Below, in pieces: positions 15,112 through 23,242 of a stretch of 40,501 bases of DNA. Where the stretch lies: positions 1-40,501 of the forward strand of contig JALHMA010000009.1 in NCBI GenBank assembly GCA_022844265.1, given 5' to 3'. Below the pieces are notes generated by a model. That model worked only from the letters and a program-made list of their open reading frames with translations, had not been told where the DNA came from and searched no databases. Each line of letters opens with the position of its first letter. Position 1 is the first letter of the stretch. This DNA is from Saprospiraceae bacterium (GTDB lineage Bacteria; Bacteroidota; Bacteroidia; Chitinophagales; Saprospiraceae). A program made the position numbers and the translations under genes.

Positions 15112-15825
15112 TCATAAAAATTCCTGTTTCGCTTTCAATTCTATCTGTTGCAGGTATTCGTTCAGTTCAATATGATCCGTTTTGAGGAATGGTTTGATGG
15201 TAGTCTGGAGGTTTTGGATGCGGGAAGTGCGAAAATCACGGTAATCCCGGCGCAAATGACACCAGGCAATGAGGTGCCAGTTAAGGGAGTAGAACGTCAG
15301 CCCAATGGGTTCCACTTCCCGGGAACTGGCTTCACCTTGCGGGTTTTCGTATGTCAGTTTCAGAATTGTCCGGTTGACGATGGCGTTCTGGATAATCGTG
15401 AGATAGTTATTGACCGGAAGCAAGTGCTCGTATATTTCCGGCACATAATGCGCTGTTTTAGATTGTATTTGTTCTAACTTTTCACGTTGTGATGCGCCCA
15501 GCACCATTTTTATTTTGGCTAATGCGGTGCCCACGTGCCCTGCAATTTCCTTGTCTGCAAAACGCAGTACGAGCGGTTCGGCCAAAGCGAGGGCATTGGC
15601 TTCTTCCAGCGTGAGCGAAACCGGTGGCAGAAAGTAGCCGCCTGCAATAAAATACCCTTGTCCCGGCTCGAAACCAATAGGAACACCGATTTCCTGCATG
15701 GCCCGCAGGTCGCGAAATACCGTGCGCACGCTGATGCCGAAATGTGTCGCCAATTGTTCGGTTGTGCGGTATTTTTTTAACTGTAAATGGGCGATAATAC
15801 CCATCAATCGGTCGGTACGGTTCAT
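15112..15825 (-). CDS. YafY-type HTH/WYL transcriptional regulator
   Basis: 237 residues from the ATG at 15825 (MNRTDRLMGIIAHLQ). The upstream in-frame start at 15879 overlaps the divergent gene's start and is less likely. Residues 1-60 form a winged helix of the HTH_11 type (RTTEQLATHFGISVRTVFRDLRAM, split as RTTEQLATHFG and ISVRTVFRDLRAM). A PGQGYFIAGGYFLPPVSLT linker follows. The WYL-like ligand domain covers about residues 125-215 with NWHLIAWCHLRRDYRDFRTSRI, the usual W-H-L-I-A-x-C-x-x-R pattern. Such regulators sense nucleotides or small ligands and often act on adjacent genes. The divergent DUF1801 gene starts 48 bases away, and the SRPBCC gene is downstream. Confidence 0.9.
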   Translation of the reverse strand: MNRTDRLMGIIAHLQLKKYRTTEQLATHFGISVRTVFRDLRAMQEIGVPIGFEPGQGYFIAGGYFLPPVSLTLEEANALALAEPLVLRFADKEIAGHVGTALAKIKMVLGASQREKLEQIQSKTAHYVPEIYEHLLPVNNYLTIIQNAIVNRTILKLTYENPQGEASSREVEPIGLTFYSLNWHLIAWCHLRRDYRDFRTSRIQNLQTTIKPFLKTDHIELNEYLQQIELKAKQEFL

Positions 15826-15873
15826 ATTTTTGTTATTTTCGCATTCCAAATACAAAATAAAGAAAAAAAGCAG

Positions 15874-16302
15874 ATGCAAAACGTTCGTTTCCAGTCTGTG
15901 GGCGCATTGCTCGATTTTCTGGACCCGGAAAGGCTGGAAATGGTCGAATTATTGCGGGAACTGGTGTTGGAAACCGTACCGGGCGTGGAAGAGCGATTGT
16001 CCTTCAATGTGCCTTTTTACCGGAAGTACGGGGCCCTTTGTTTTATCTGGCCCGGATCCGTTTCCTGGGGCAGCACCGTTTGGGAAGGGGTGGAATTCGG
16101 GTTCAACAACGGCCACCTGCTCGCCGACGAAGACCGTTACCTCGACCGGGGCAAACGCAAACAGGTTTTCACCAAACGTTTTTTCAGCGTACAGGATGTG
16201 AAGATAAACATCGACCGCCTGCGCGCCTTATTGATGGAGGCTGCGGAAGTGAATGAATTGCTGCAAATGGAAAAGATGCAGCGCAGTAGAAAACGAACAT
16301 GA
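15874..16302 (+). CDS. DUF1801 family protein
   Basis: 142 residues from the ATG at 15874 (MQNVRFQSVGALLDFL). An earlier ATG at 15787 lies inside the divergent regulator gene and adds unrelated sequence. The segment PGVEERLSFNVPFYRKYGALCFI is the hallmark of DUF1801 (YdhG-like) proteins, whose fold is related to small ligand-binding or iron-chaperone-like proteins but whose function is not established. The C-terminal part is helical (QDVKINIDRLRALLMEAAEV, shortened) with a basic tail. It is divergent from the WYL regulator with a 48-base gap, which may hold shared control. Confidence 0.82.
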   Translation: MQNVRFQSVGALLDFLDPERLEMVELLRELVLETVPGVEERLSFNVPFYRKYGALCFIWPGSVSWGSTVWEGVEFGFNNGHLLADEDRYLDRGKRKQVFTKRFFSVQDVKINIDRLRALLMEAAEVNELLQMEKMQRSRKRT

Positions 16303-16394
16303 TTTTTTGGGATTTTAAACATGAGTCATCCCGAATTTTACAGAGATTCTATTCGCCCAGATTTTTACTTTACCAATAATAAAGTGAGCCGCCC

Positions 16395-16603
16395 GGGCCG
16401 TCGTTGGCGTCCTCGGGGTTGTGTCAAAAGGGGCAAAGTAGAATAAGACGCCAAATTATACTTGGTTTTTCCGGCTCGAAACTTCCCGAAAGTTTAAAAC
16501 TTTCGGGAAGTTGGAAGTAACGCGAAATTAAATTTTACACTAGAACTATGGCTTAAGTAAAATACGACTTTTGACACAACTCCGAGGACGCCAACGACGG
16601 CCC
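16395..16603. repeat. nested inverted repeats (outer 35 bp, inner perfect 16 bp)
   Basis: The outer arms 16395-16430 and 16569-16603 pair over about 35 bases with one or two mismatches (GGGCCGTCGTTGGCGTCCTC reads inwards). Inside lies a separate perfect hairpin, 16480-16495 with 16497-16512 (AACTTCCCGAAAGTTT). There is no open reading frame in the 210-base element. The stem-within-loop layout resembles that at 37425-37572 and a small non-autonomous mobile element. The rest of the gap 16303-16660 holds only a lone heptamer arm. Confidence 0.8.
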
Positions 16604-16622
16604 GAATGCTTGATTATGAACA

Positions 16623-16651
16623 CTAATAACCAATAACTAATAACCGATAAC
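16623..16651. repeat. lone TTATTGG-family arm upstream of a GNAT gene
   Basis: Four heptamer words (CTAATAACCAATAACTAATA and on) ending ten bases before the start codon at 16661. No left-hand partner is present nearby, unlike the paired elements. Confidence 0.7.
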
Positions 16652-16660
16652 TACTTATCC

Positions 16661-17194
16661 ATGCAAATCAATTTCACCCCATTCCCCGATCTCCACACCG
16701 AGCGCCTGCAACTCCGCCAACTTGCCTTTTCAGACGAGCAGGAAATCTATATTCAGCGTTCAGATGCGCGTATTTTGCAGTATATCGACCGGCCCAAAGC
16801 CAACAACCTGGATGACGCGCGGGAATTCATTCAAAAAATACACACCAACATTACCGAAAACCAATCGATTTATTGGGCTATTACTTTAAAAACCAACCCG
16901 ACATTGATTGGCACAATATGTTTGTGGAATATTGAACCGGAAAAGAGCAGTGTTGAAATCGGCTATTCGCTACACCCCGATTTTCAGGGCCAGGGTTATA
17001 TGCAGGAGGCGCTGGAGGCAGTTGTGGACTACGCTTTTGAAGCCATGCAGGCCAAAACAATAGAAGCATTCACCCATCCGGCCAATGCGGCTTCCATCCG
17101 TTTGCTGCAAAAAAATAACTTTATCTGCACGGGAGAAACGGAGGGTTTGCTGGTTTTTAAGCGCTCCAGTAGTGTGTCCGCTCCGGCTCAATAA
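16661..17194 (+). CDS. GNAT family N-acetyltransferase (RimJ/RimL type)
   Basis: 177 residues. The protein starts with LHTERLQLRQLAFSDEQEIY, the usual opening of RimJ/RimL-like acetyltransferases. The IGTICLWNIEPEKSSVEIGY strands and the acetyl-CoA pyrophosphate-binding loop LHPDFQGQGYMQEAL (Q-G-Q-G-Y-M) follow at about residues 105-120. The last part (AFTHPANAASIRLLQKNNF, shortened) is also typical. These enzymes acetylate N-terminal amines of ribosomal proteins or small amines; the substrate here is unknown. Cytoplasmic. The 3' end overlaps that of the convergent lipoprotein gene by seven bases. Confidence 0.92.
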   Translation: MQINFTPFPDLHTERLQLRQLAFSDEQEIYIQRSDARILQYIDRPKANNLDDAREFIQKIHTNITENQSIYWAITLKTNPTLIGTICLWNIEPEKSSVEIGYSLHPDFQGQGYMQEALEAVVDYAFEAMQAKTIEAFTHPANAASIRLLQKNNFICTGETEGLLVFKRSSSVSAPAQ

Positions 17195-17622
17195 AGCAAC
17201 ACCGGTAATTCATATTGCCGGCTCCCGTCTTTCGGGCTGGATTCGAACAAGATCAACATAAGGGTTGAATTCGCCCGTTCTTTTTGCACGTCTACCTCAA
17301 AACTAAATTTTCCCCATTCCGGAGCGCCGGCATCCGTCATTTCATATCCTTTTTTTAGCTCATTATGGCCGTCCTCCACGACCCAGCTAAAACTTGCTTC
17401 AAATATTTGTCCCTTGCCCCGGACAAGGAAAGTATGCTCGCCGGTTTTTTCAACGGTAACTTCTTTGAAGCGTTCGTTAGAATAGATTTTAGCGGCCGGT
17501 TGGGATATAGCCGGTGAAGGGCGAACGGCAATCGTATCGCGGTGAACGCTTGTTTCTTTCTGAGGTTCGTTCCCGGTGCACCCGGCCAGGAGCATGACTG
17601 ACAAAAAATAAAGGTGTTTCAT
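17188..17622 (-). CDS. Gmad2-domain lipoprotein
   Basis: 144 residues. A short lipoprotein signal ends in MLLAGCTGNE with the cysteine at about residue 15. A Pro/Ser-rich linker follows, then from about residue 50 an immunoglobulin-like Gmad2 domain: FEASFSWVVEDGHNELKKGY, TDAGAPEWGKFSFEVDV, and LILFESSPKDGSRQYELPVL. The E-D-G and AGAPEWG segments are strongly characteristic of Gmad2. In Firmicutes the domain is linked with spore germination, but in Bacteroidota it occurs in small lipoproteins of unknown role. It is the last gene on the minus strand, converging on the GNAT gene. Confidence 0.8.
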   Translation of the reverse strand: MKHLYFLSVMLLAGCTGNEPQKETSVHRDTIAVRPSPAISQPAAKIYSNERFKEVTVEKTGEHTFLVRGKGQIFEASFSWVVEDGHNELKKGYEMTDAGAPEWGKFSFEVDVQKERANSTLMLILFESSPKDGSRQYELPVLLY

Positions 17623-17849
17623 GTGTTTAGATTGGGTAGTTACCCCGCTGTGGTGAAAAATCCACCCGGCATAAGGTAGCAGTTTACAAGCCCTAATATA
17701 ACTGCGAAAAGGCTAAACAACCAAACTCCGGTCAAAAATAGTGCGTGAAACCGGGGCTGAATCTGGCGCAACGCGTTTTCGCAACAACCTGAATCATTCC
17801 GGGTCGAATAAATTCAATAGATTGCGGTGAAATTTTCTTATAAATCCGG

Positions 17850-17951
17850 ATGTTTTCATTTGAAGAACTTTACGAAAAATACAAAACGCTTGTCTTCAAC
17901 CTCTGCCTCAACTATCTCCAGAATCAACAGGAAGCGGAGGAGGCCACACAA
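17850..17951 (+). pseudogene. 5' remnant of a sigma-70 family sigma factor
   Basis: Codons 1-34 read MFSFEELYEKYKTLVFNLCL followed by NYLQNQQEAEEATQ. This is the start of sigma region 2 (LYxKYxxLVYNLCLNYLxNxxDAEEATQ) in Bacteroidota ECF-like sigma factors. After ATQ the expected DVFxKVY and the rest of regions 2-4 are absent, and the frame runs into sequence upstream of and overlapping the MbnP-like gene. The start has an ATG and a plausible leader. It looks like a deletion that joined the first 102 bases of a sigma gene to the MbnP leader. The remaining gap 17623-17849 shows nothing else recognisable. Confidence 0.72.
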
Positions 17952-17985
17952 AATATCACCCCAGGCAATGAACTGTTTTTCCCGG

Positions 17986-18678
17986 ATGAATATCCTCTTT
18001 GTGATTGCCGTGATGTGTGGGCATTGGACTGCTACTGCACAGCAGGCCATTGGAGTAAAGTCGTTTTCGCTGCCGGTACAACCCGTTTTTCAAGGCGAAC
18101 AGATCGCGCTCGAACGGCCCTTGCGTACCGCCAACGGCGACTCCCTCGTTTTGCATACCCTGCGGTTTTACCTCTCTAATTTTGTTTTTTTGAAAAATGG
18201 CGCGGTCGTTTTTTTGGAAAAAAACAGCTGCCACCTTTTGGATTTGGAGGCCGAAAAATCGCTGCTTTTAAACTTTCAACTGCCCCAAAACGCGGATTTC
18301 GACACCCTGCAATTTGACTTCGGCGTAGACAGCGCAACCACCGCATCGGGTGCAATGGGCGGCGATCTCGACCCAACCCGCGGGATGTTCTGGACTTGGC
18401 AAAGCGGCTATATTCATTTCAAAATTGAAGGTTTCGCATTAAAAAATCCGGCCCGCAACCATACATTTCAATTTCACCTCGGTGGATATTTACCGCCTTT
18501 CCAAACCCTCCAAACGGTAAAAACAGGAAGACCTCAAAACCATGGCCATCTCCAACTCGATCTTTTTACTTTTTTTGAAAAAATAAACTGGACAAAAAAA
18601 CCGGGCATCATGTCGCCCTGCCGCGAGGCAGTGGAACTTTCCGAAGTGTTGGCCAAATCCTTCATACTGCATGATTAA
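17986..18678 (+). CDS. MbnP-like copper-binding protein
   Basis: 230 residues from the ATG at 17986 (MNILFVIAVMCG, signal peptide, cleavage after TATAQ). The frame is open to 17827, but the upstream residues have no export signal and overlap the sigma remnant. The mature part matches the MbnP-like family: LVLHTLRFYLSNFVFLKNG, HLLDLEAEKSLLLNF, FDFGVDSATTASGA, then MFWTWQSGYIHFKIEG and FQFHLGGYLPP. In characterised MbnP a tryptophan is oxidised to kynurenine by MbnH and the product binds copper; Trp residues stand in the conserved MFWTW segment here, though I cannot say which is modified. The next gene is the MbnH-like enzyme, overlapping by eight bases, so the two are coupled. Confidence 0.85.
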   Translation: MNILFVIAVMCGHWTATAQQAIGVKSFSLPVQPVFQGEQIALERPLRTANGDSLVLHTLRFYLSNFVFLKNGAVVFLEKNSCHLLDLEAEKSLLLNFQLPQNADFDTLQFDFGVDSATTASGAMGGDLDPTRGMFWTWQSGYIHFKIEGFALKNPARNHTFQFHLGGYLPPFQTLQTVKTGRPQNHGHLQLDLFTFFEKINWTKKPGIMSPCREAVELSEVLAKSFILHD

Positions 18679-19702
18679 GCGCCGTTTTTGTCAGATGTTT
18701 TTTCATAACCCCCGTTTTTTTGCAGCCTTGCTCATCTTGACATTGTTTTTGGCAGGCGCAACAACGCAATTTTTTACCGATCCTGTCGAACTCGTTTATC
18801 CAGCCTATTGGGAAAAACCGAGCTACGATTTTTCCAAAAACCCATTAACCCGTGAAGGTATCGAATTGGGGCGGCAGCTGTTTTACGACCCCGTTTTGTC
18901 GCGCGACAGCACGGTTTCCTGCGCGAGTTGCCACCTGTCGTTCACGGCCTTTACGCACGTCGACCATGCCTTGAGTCATGGCATCGAAGACCGCATCGGG
19001 CGACGCAATTCCCCGGCCCTGATGAATCTGGCCTGGGCAAAATCGTTTATGTGGGACGGCGCAATTCACCACCTGGATTTTCAGGCGCTTGCGCCCATTT
19101 CAGATTCCACGGAAATGGACAATAGCATCGGGCAAGTGGTTGAAAACTTGTCGGCTTCGCCAAAATACGCAGCGCTTTTCGAGGCGGCTTTCGGCAAGGG
19201 AAACATTACCGGCGAGCGGGTTTTAAAAGCCATCGCGCAGTTTGAACTGACGCTGATTTCCGCCAATTCAAAATACGACCGCGTCCTGTCAGGGAAAGAA
19301 AATTTCACGGTACAAGAGCAAAATGGTTACCGGATTTTTCAAATGAACTGCGCCCGCTGTCACGTGGAGCCACTTTTTACGCATTTCAATTTTGAAAAAA
19401 ACGGCTTGCCACTCGACACTTTTTTGAATGATGTGGGGCGTATGCGCATCACACAACACGCGGGGGACTCGCTGAAATTCAAAGTGCCGACACTGCGCAA
19501 TATCGAGTTTTCCGCGCCTTACATGCATGACGGGCGTTTTCGTAAACTGCGCGAGGTATTAAATTTTTACGGCACTTCAGCTGCCTTCCAGGGCCGAATC
19601 GCCCTTTCGACAGACGAAAAAACCGATTTGACGGCGTTTTTACTGACGCTGACCGACAAGGAATTTTTGTTCAACCCCGAATTTTCTTTTCCGAAAAATT
19701 AA
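18671..19702 (+). CDS. MbnH-like di-haem cytochrome c peroxidase family enzyme
   Basis: 343 residues. An N-terminal hydrophobic segment (about residues 16-33) targets it to the periplasm. Two haem-binding motifs are present: CASCH at 84-88 and CARCH at 227-231, with YMHDGRF at 284-290 as the usual distal Met-containing segment. The length and motif spacing fit the MauG/cytochrome c peroxidase superfamily. Position right after an MbnP-like gene, with an eight-base overlap, points to MbnH, which uses a high-valent di-haem state to oxidise a Trp in MbnP. Ordinary peroxidase activity cannot be excluded. A gap with a lone GTTGAGAAT-type arm (19767-19796) follows before the YHYH gene. Confidence 0.88.
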   Translation: MIKRRFCQMFFHNPRFFAALLILTLFLAGATTQFFTDPVELVYPAYWEKPSYDFSKNPLTREGIELGRQLFYDPVLSRDSTVSCASCHLSFTAFTHVDHALSHGIEDRIGRRNSPALMNLAWAKSFMWDGAIHHLDFQALAPISDSTEMDNSIGQVVENLSASPKYAALFEAAFGKGNITGERVLKAIAQFELTLISANSKYDRVLSGKENFTVQEQNGYRIFQMNCARCHVEPLFTHFNFEKNGLPLDTFLNDVGRMRITQHAGDSLKFKVPTLRNIEFSAPYMHDGRFRKLREVLNFYGTSAAFQGRIALSTDEKTDLTAFLLTLTDKEFLFNPEFSFPKN

Positions 19703-19766
19703 TTGCTGTTTGTCCGAAGGATTGTAGCGAATCTACCATCCAAGTCAGAAACAGGTTATACTCAAA

Positions 19767-19796
19767 GTTGAGAGGTTGAGCATGTTGATGGTTGAG
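19767..19796. repeat. lone GTTGAGAAT-family arm
   Basis: GTTGAGAGGTTGAGCATG followed by TTGATGGTTGAG. It is of the same word type as the arms at 1504-1602, but no inverted partner is found before the YHYH gene at 19874. Confidence 0.6.
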
Positions 19797-19873
19797 AAAG
19801 CATTGGTAATCAGTGAATGAATACATCTTCTCGTTCAAAACCACTTTATGTTAACTATAAAAAGTTTACAAAA

Positions 19874-21247
19874 ATGAAAAACGTAATCGCAGTTGTTGTT
19901 TTGCTCATGTGCAGCCTGAAAATGCAGGCGCAAAGCAACCCCGTCATCACCCATTGGATGCTCAACACCACCGATTTGAAAGGTCGGCATTACGTTCAGG
20001 GCAATTCAACACCCATCCAGGACAACGTTTTGGCGAACGTTCAGTCCGTCCAGTATTCCACCAACTGGGTTTATGTGGACGCAACAGGCATTCCTGCTTA
20101 CATCACCGGTCCATTTTTGGACGGCAATCCTTCGCTGGCTTCCGAACAAACCGGTTATTTCAAAATTCCCCTAAACCCCGTCGTTAACAATGGCACACCG
20201 ACCAGCACGACTGGCGGAAACATCGGTATATTCCTCAACGGCGTGGCCCTGTTCGACTACCGTGATGGCGTGGCCTGGAATACGAACACCAACGCCCTCT
20301 GCGGTGGCCCCGGCAACCCGCCTTGCCCGGGCGGCATGGCGGCGACGCAGGCCTGGAACCGCGATGCCATTCCAGCCGAACTAGCGGGTTTCGACTGCGC
20401 AAAAGCGCACCCGGCAATGGGAAATTATCACCACCACCAAAACCCTTCGGCTTTTAACCTCGACCTATTGGAGATTTCCAATATCTGCGACCTCTATCCG
20501 GCAGACGGCTTGTACGTTATTGACAGCACCCAACATTCGCCATTGCTGGGTTTTGCCTACGACGGTTTTCCGATATATGGCGCTTATGCTTTTAAAAATA
20601 CGGACGGCACGGGTGGCATTGTGCGTATGAAATCCGCTTACCACAAACGAAACATCACGGTCCGCACGGACCACGCCAATGGAACCAATGTAGCGGACGG
20701 GCCCGCAGTGAACACGACTTATCCGCTCGGCTATTTTCGCGAAGATTACGAATTTATCGCGGGTAGTTCACCCGATGTTCTGGACGAGCACAACGGGCGT
20801 TTTTGCACCACGCCGGAATACCCGCAGGGCATTTACTGTTATTTTACGACCGTGGATTCCAATTGGAATTCCGCCTATCCATATGTTGTAGGCCCCACTT
20901 TTTACGGAGTGCGCAGCGCCTCAAAAGTGCAGACCATCACGGAAGCCGTGACTACATACAGCCCGTCATCGGGCGTTCACGATCTCGGCAGCGATTTGAG
21001 ACTGGGTATTTTCCCCAATCCGGCGACCGAATTTATTGCGGTACAGTCCATCGGAATGTTGCGAGAAAAAGTGGACATCCGGCTGACTGATTTGTCGGGA
21101 AAATTAGTGCAAACCGCTGAAATTCAGCCCGGCAGCACGATTTCTTATTTCGATTGCCGCAGCTTGTATGATGGAATGTATGTTGTTTCGGTATTGAAAA
21201 ATGGGGTAACGGTGGTTGCTGAAAAAGTGGTGGTACGCAGGGATTAA
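19874..21247 (+). CDS. YHYH-domain protein with type IX secretion sorting domain
   Basis: 457 residues from the ATG at 19874 (MKNVIAVVVLLMCSLKMQAQ, a clear signal peptide). An earlier ATG at 19817 adds 19 polar residues and was rejected. The body carries the YHYH family blocks: MGNYHHHQNP, LLGFAYDGFPIYGAYAF and DYEFIAGSSPDVLDEHNGRF (shortened). His-rich motifs suggest metal binding, but the family's chemistry is not established. The last 75 residues, starting LRLGIFPNPATEF and ending VTVVAEKVVVRRD, form a type A type-IX-secretion sorting domain, so the protein is exported across the outer membrane and probably attached to the cell surface. Its place after the MbnP/MbnH pair suggests a shared role in copper handling, by inference only. 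Confidence 0.88.
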   Translation: MKNVIAVVVLLMCSLKMQAQSNPVITHWMLNTTDLKGRHYVQGNSTPIQDNVLANVQSVQYSTNWVYVDATGIPAYITGPFLDGNPSLASEQTGYFKIPLNPVVNNGTPTSTTGGNIGIFLNGVALFDYRDGVAWNTNTNALCGGPGNPPCPGGMAATQAWNRDAIPAELAGFDCAKAHPAMGNYHHHQNPSAFNLDLLEISNICDLYPADGLYVIDSTQHSPLLGFAYDGFPIYGAYAFKNTDGTGGIVRMKSAYHKRNITVRTDHANGTNVADGPAVNTTYPLGYFREDYEFIAGSSPDVLDEHNGRFCTTPEYPQGIYCYFTTVDSNWNSAYPYVVGPTFYGVRSASKVQTITEAVTTYSPSSGVHDLGSDLRLGIFPNPATEFIAVQSIGMLREKVDIRLTDLSGKLVQTAEIQPGSTISYFDCRSLYDGMYVVSVLKNGVTVVAEKVVVRRD

Positions 21248-21337
21248 GCGTATACTTTCCGCTGCGTAAAGCGCCGGTGTATTATCGGGTGTTTATTTTT
21301 CCGCAAAATTGTTTTTTAAAAATGTAAAAATCAGGTT

Positions 21338-21382
21338 GAAATGTTTCAGTGGTTCTGGGTGACCACACTACTGGACATTTTT
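21338..21382. terminator. imperfect hairpin between convergent genes
   Basis: GAAATGTTTCAGTGGT pairs with ACTACTGGACATTTTTC with a few mismatches, around the inner stem GTGGT...ACCAC. It lies between the convergent stops at 21247 and 21415 and is followed by a T run, so it can serve as a terminator for the plus-strand gene. Confidence 0.5.
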
Positions 21383-21414
21383 CAATTTGATGATGTTACG
21401 TTATTGGTTTTCCC

Positions 21415-22536
21415 TTATTTAAACGGGTCGGCAAATTTTGGATCGTTGATATACTGCTGATCCGTCATCGCTTTCAGAAAAGTCACCAGGGCTTTTTTGT
21501 CCGTTTCCGAGAGGCCCATACGAACCGGTTGGCCGTTAAAGTCCTTTAAAGTCCAGTGCAGATTAGCAGAAGCCTCGATGTTGTTGTTATAATGATCCAC
21601 TACTTCTTCCAGGGTTGCAAAACGTCCGTCGTGCATATAGGGTGCCGTAAGCGCTATGTTGCGCAGCGAGGGGATTTTAAACAGGCCATCCATACCCGGC
21701 GCATTGGCGCCCAATCCTTTATCAACCGGATTTTGATCTAAGCCGATATCGGCAAAAGTTTCATTAAAAAAATCCTGGCTGGAGTTCGGGTTGTGGCAGA
21801 CGCCGCATTGTGCCTGACCGAAAAACAGGTGCAGGCCATGCTGCTCTTCCGCTGTTAAAGCGCCTGGGTTCTGTACGCCCCAGCTGCTCGGAATGGCCGC
21901 GTCGAAGCGCGAATTGGCTGAAACCATAGAGGTCAGGAACTGGCTCATGGCTTCAGCAATGCGGTCGCGGGTGACGGTTTCGTCGCCGAATGCATTCTGG
22001 AAAAGCGGTTTGTAATAATCCAGCAGGCCCAGTTTTTTCTCCAGCGCATCAAAGTTATCCATACCCATTTCGATATGGTTTTTGATGGGTTGCAGCACCA
22101 TTTCTTTCAGGTTGTCCTCGCGGGCATCCCAGAAAAAAGTCTGCATATCCGCAGGATTGGTGATGGAACTGGCATTCCGCTTGGTCAGCGCTCCATCAAA
22201 GCCGGTGCTGAAGCGCGCTACATCTGCAAAGCCTTTTTCCTGCAGGTGGCAGGAAGCGCAGGCTATTTTATTGTTGAGCGATAATTTCGGGTCATAAAAC
22301 AATACCCGACCGAGAGTGGCGCCGTGGTCGGTCACCTTGTTTTGCAGCGTAAATTGCAGGTGCGACATGTGAGGAGGTAATGGCTGGTCGCGGTAAACGA
22401 ATGGCTGCTCCGGCAGTTTCAACACATCCGCCTCGTATTTATAAGGCAGTTCGGCGTCTTTTTTACAGTTGGTAAGCAGGGCAATACTGCCGAAAATCAG
22501 CAAGGCAGCGATGGAAATGGAAGGAATATTTTTCAT
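21415..22536 (-). CDS. di-haem cytochrome c peroxidase family protein (lipoprotein)
   Basis: 373 residues. The signal ends LLTNCKKDAE, so it is probably a lipoprotein with cysteine 24 lipidated. Two haem motifs are present: CASCH (93-97) and CGVCH (244-248), with APYMHDGRFATLEEVV as the second-domain Met segment. It differs from the enzyme at 18671 in having a longer N-terminus and insertions (for example GVQNPGALTAEEQHG). It reduces hydrogen peroxide or acts as a MauG-like oxidase in the periplasm. It is the last gene of a minus-strand operon: a beta-barrel gene ends 32 bases upstream and a lipoprotein before that. The two di-haem genes of this window converge on the same terminator region, with the YHYH gene between them. 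Confidence 0.9.
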   Translation of the reverse strand: MKNIPSISIAALLIFGSIALLTNCKKDAELPYKYEADVLKLPEQPFVYRDQPLPPHMSHLQFTLQNKVTDHGATLGRVLFYDPKLSLNNKIACASCHLQEKGFADVARFSTGFDGALTKRNASSITNPADMQTFFWDAREDNLKEMVLQPIKNHIEMGMDNFDALEKKLGLLDYYKPLFQNAFGDETVTRDRIAEAMSQFLTSMVSANSRFDAAIPSSWGVQNPGALTAEEQHGLHLFFGQAQCGVCHNPNSSQDFFNETFADIGLDQNPVDKGLGANAPGMDGLFKIPSLRNIALTAPYMHDGRFATLEEVVDHYNNNIEASANLHWTLKDFNGQPVRMGLSETDKKALVTFLKAMTDQQYINDPKFADPFK

Positions 22537-22568
22537 ATGAAAATATTTAGGGTATGAAAAACAAGTTC

Positions 22569-23240
22569 TTAAAAACGATAGATCAGAAAAATACTGGACG
22601 GCAGAATCGTGACCAGATCCTCTGTTTTTTCCCGGAAAATCTGGTCGTTCAACTCGGGAAAATTTCGGAAAATACGGGCGCTGTCCCGCTCGCCGAACAT
22701 CATATAAAAACTGGCTTCGGTGTAAATACCCAGGTTCGGATTGATCCAGAAATGAAGCCCGACAAAAGGGCCGCCGCCAAATCCCTGAAACTGCTCCACC
22801 CGTTCGATAATATCAAAACCACTGTCAATGACTTGTTTGTCCTTGCGCCACTTGCCAACGGCATCCAGTCCGAAACTGCCTTCAAAACGCCGCCCCAGGG
22901 GCATGCGGTAATCAAAACCGATACGTGCGTCTAAGGCGGTGTTGCGATTGGTTTCCGAATCCGCGAAGCCCTCTTCTCTCGATTCTACATACTTATTGGA
23001 GCCTCCTGCACCCAGGCGAATGCCCCATTTGCGACCCAAACCTACCCTATAGGTCAATAAATAAGGGTTTTCATTGGCAGAATCGCGGTTTACCTTGATA
23101 ATTTTATTCAGAATATTGGTAAAATTCACACCCAGTTCATTGCTGACTGCCATTCGCTTTTTAACAGGCATTTCATCCTGTCCGAATAAATGGCCTGCAA
23201 ATCCAAACAAGGCAATGGCGACAAAAAGAATTCGGGTCAT
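22569..23240 (-). CDS. outer-membrane beta-barrel protein, unknown
   Basis: 223 residues. A signal peptide (MTRILFVAIALFGFAGHLFG, cleaved near GQ) is followed by alternating strands such as YLLTYRVGLGRKWGIRLGAG, LDARIGFDYRMPLG, and FVGLHFWINPNLGIYTEA. The chain ends in SSIFLIYRF, with a terminal Phe as in BAM substrates. This is consistent with an eight- to ten-strand barrel of the porin-like or OmpW/OmpA-barrel type. No specific family is recognised. It starts two bases after the lipoprotein stop at 23243, so it is in one transcript with that gene and the downstream peroxidase. Confidence 0.78.
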   Translation of the reverse strand: MTRILFVAIALFGFAGHLFGQDEMPVKKRMAVSNELGVNFTNILNKIIKVNRDSANENPYLLTYRVGLGRKWGIRLGAGGSNKYVESREEGFADSETNRNTALDARIGFDYRMPLGRRFEGSFGLDAVGKWRKDKQVIDSGFDIIERVEQFQGFGGGPFVGLHFWINPNLGIYTEASFYMMFGERDSARIFRNFPELNDQIFREKTEDLVTILPSSIFLIYRF

Positions 23241-23242
23241 AC

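Noticed and set aside
17827-18678. Single fused protein of sigma start and MbnP-like domain
   Set aside because: The sigma-like residues are in a different frame (from 17850) from the MbnP-like protein (from 17986), which has its own signal peptide, so no fusion is made.
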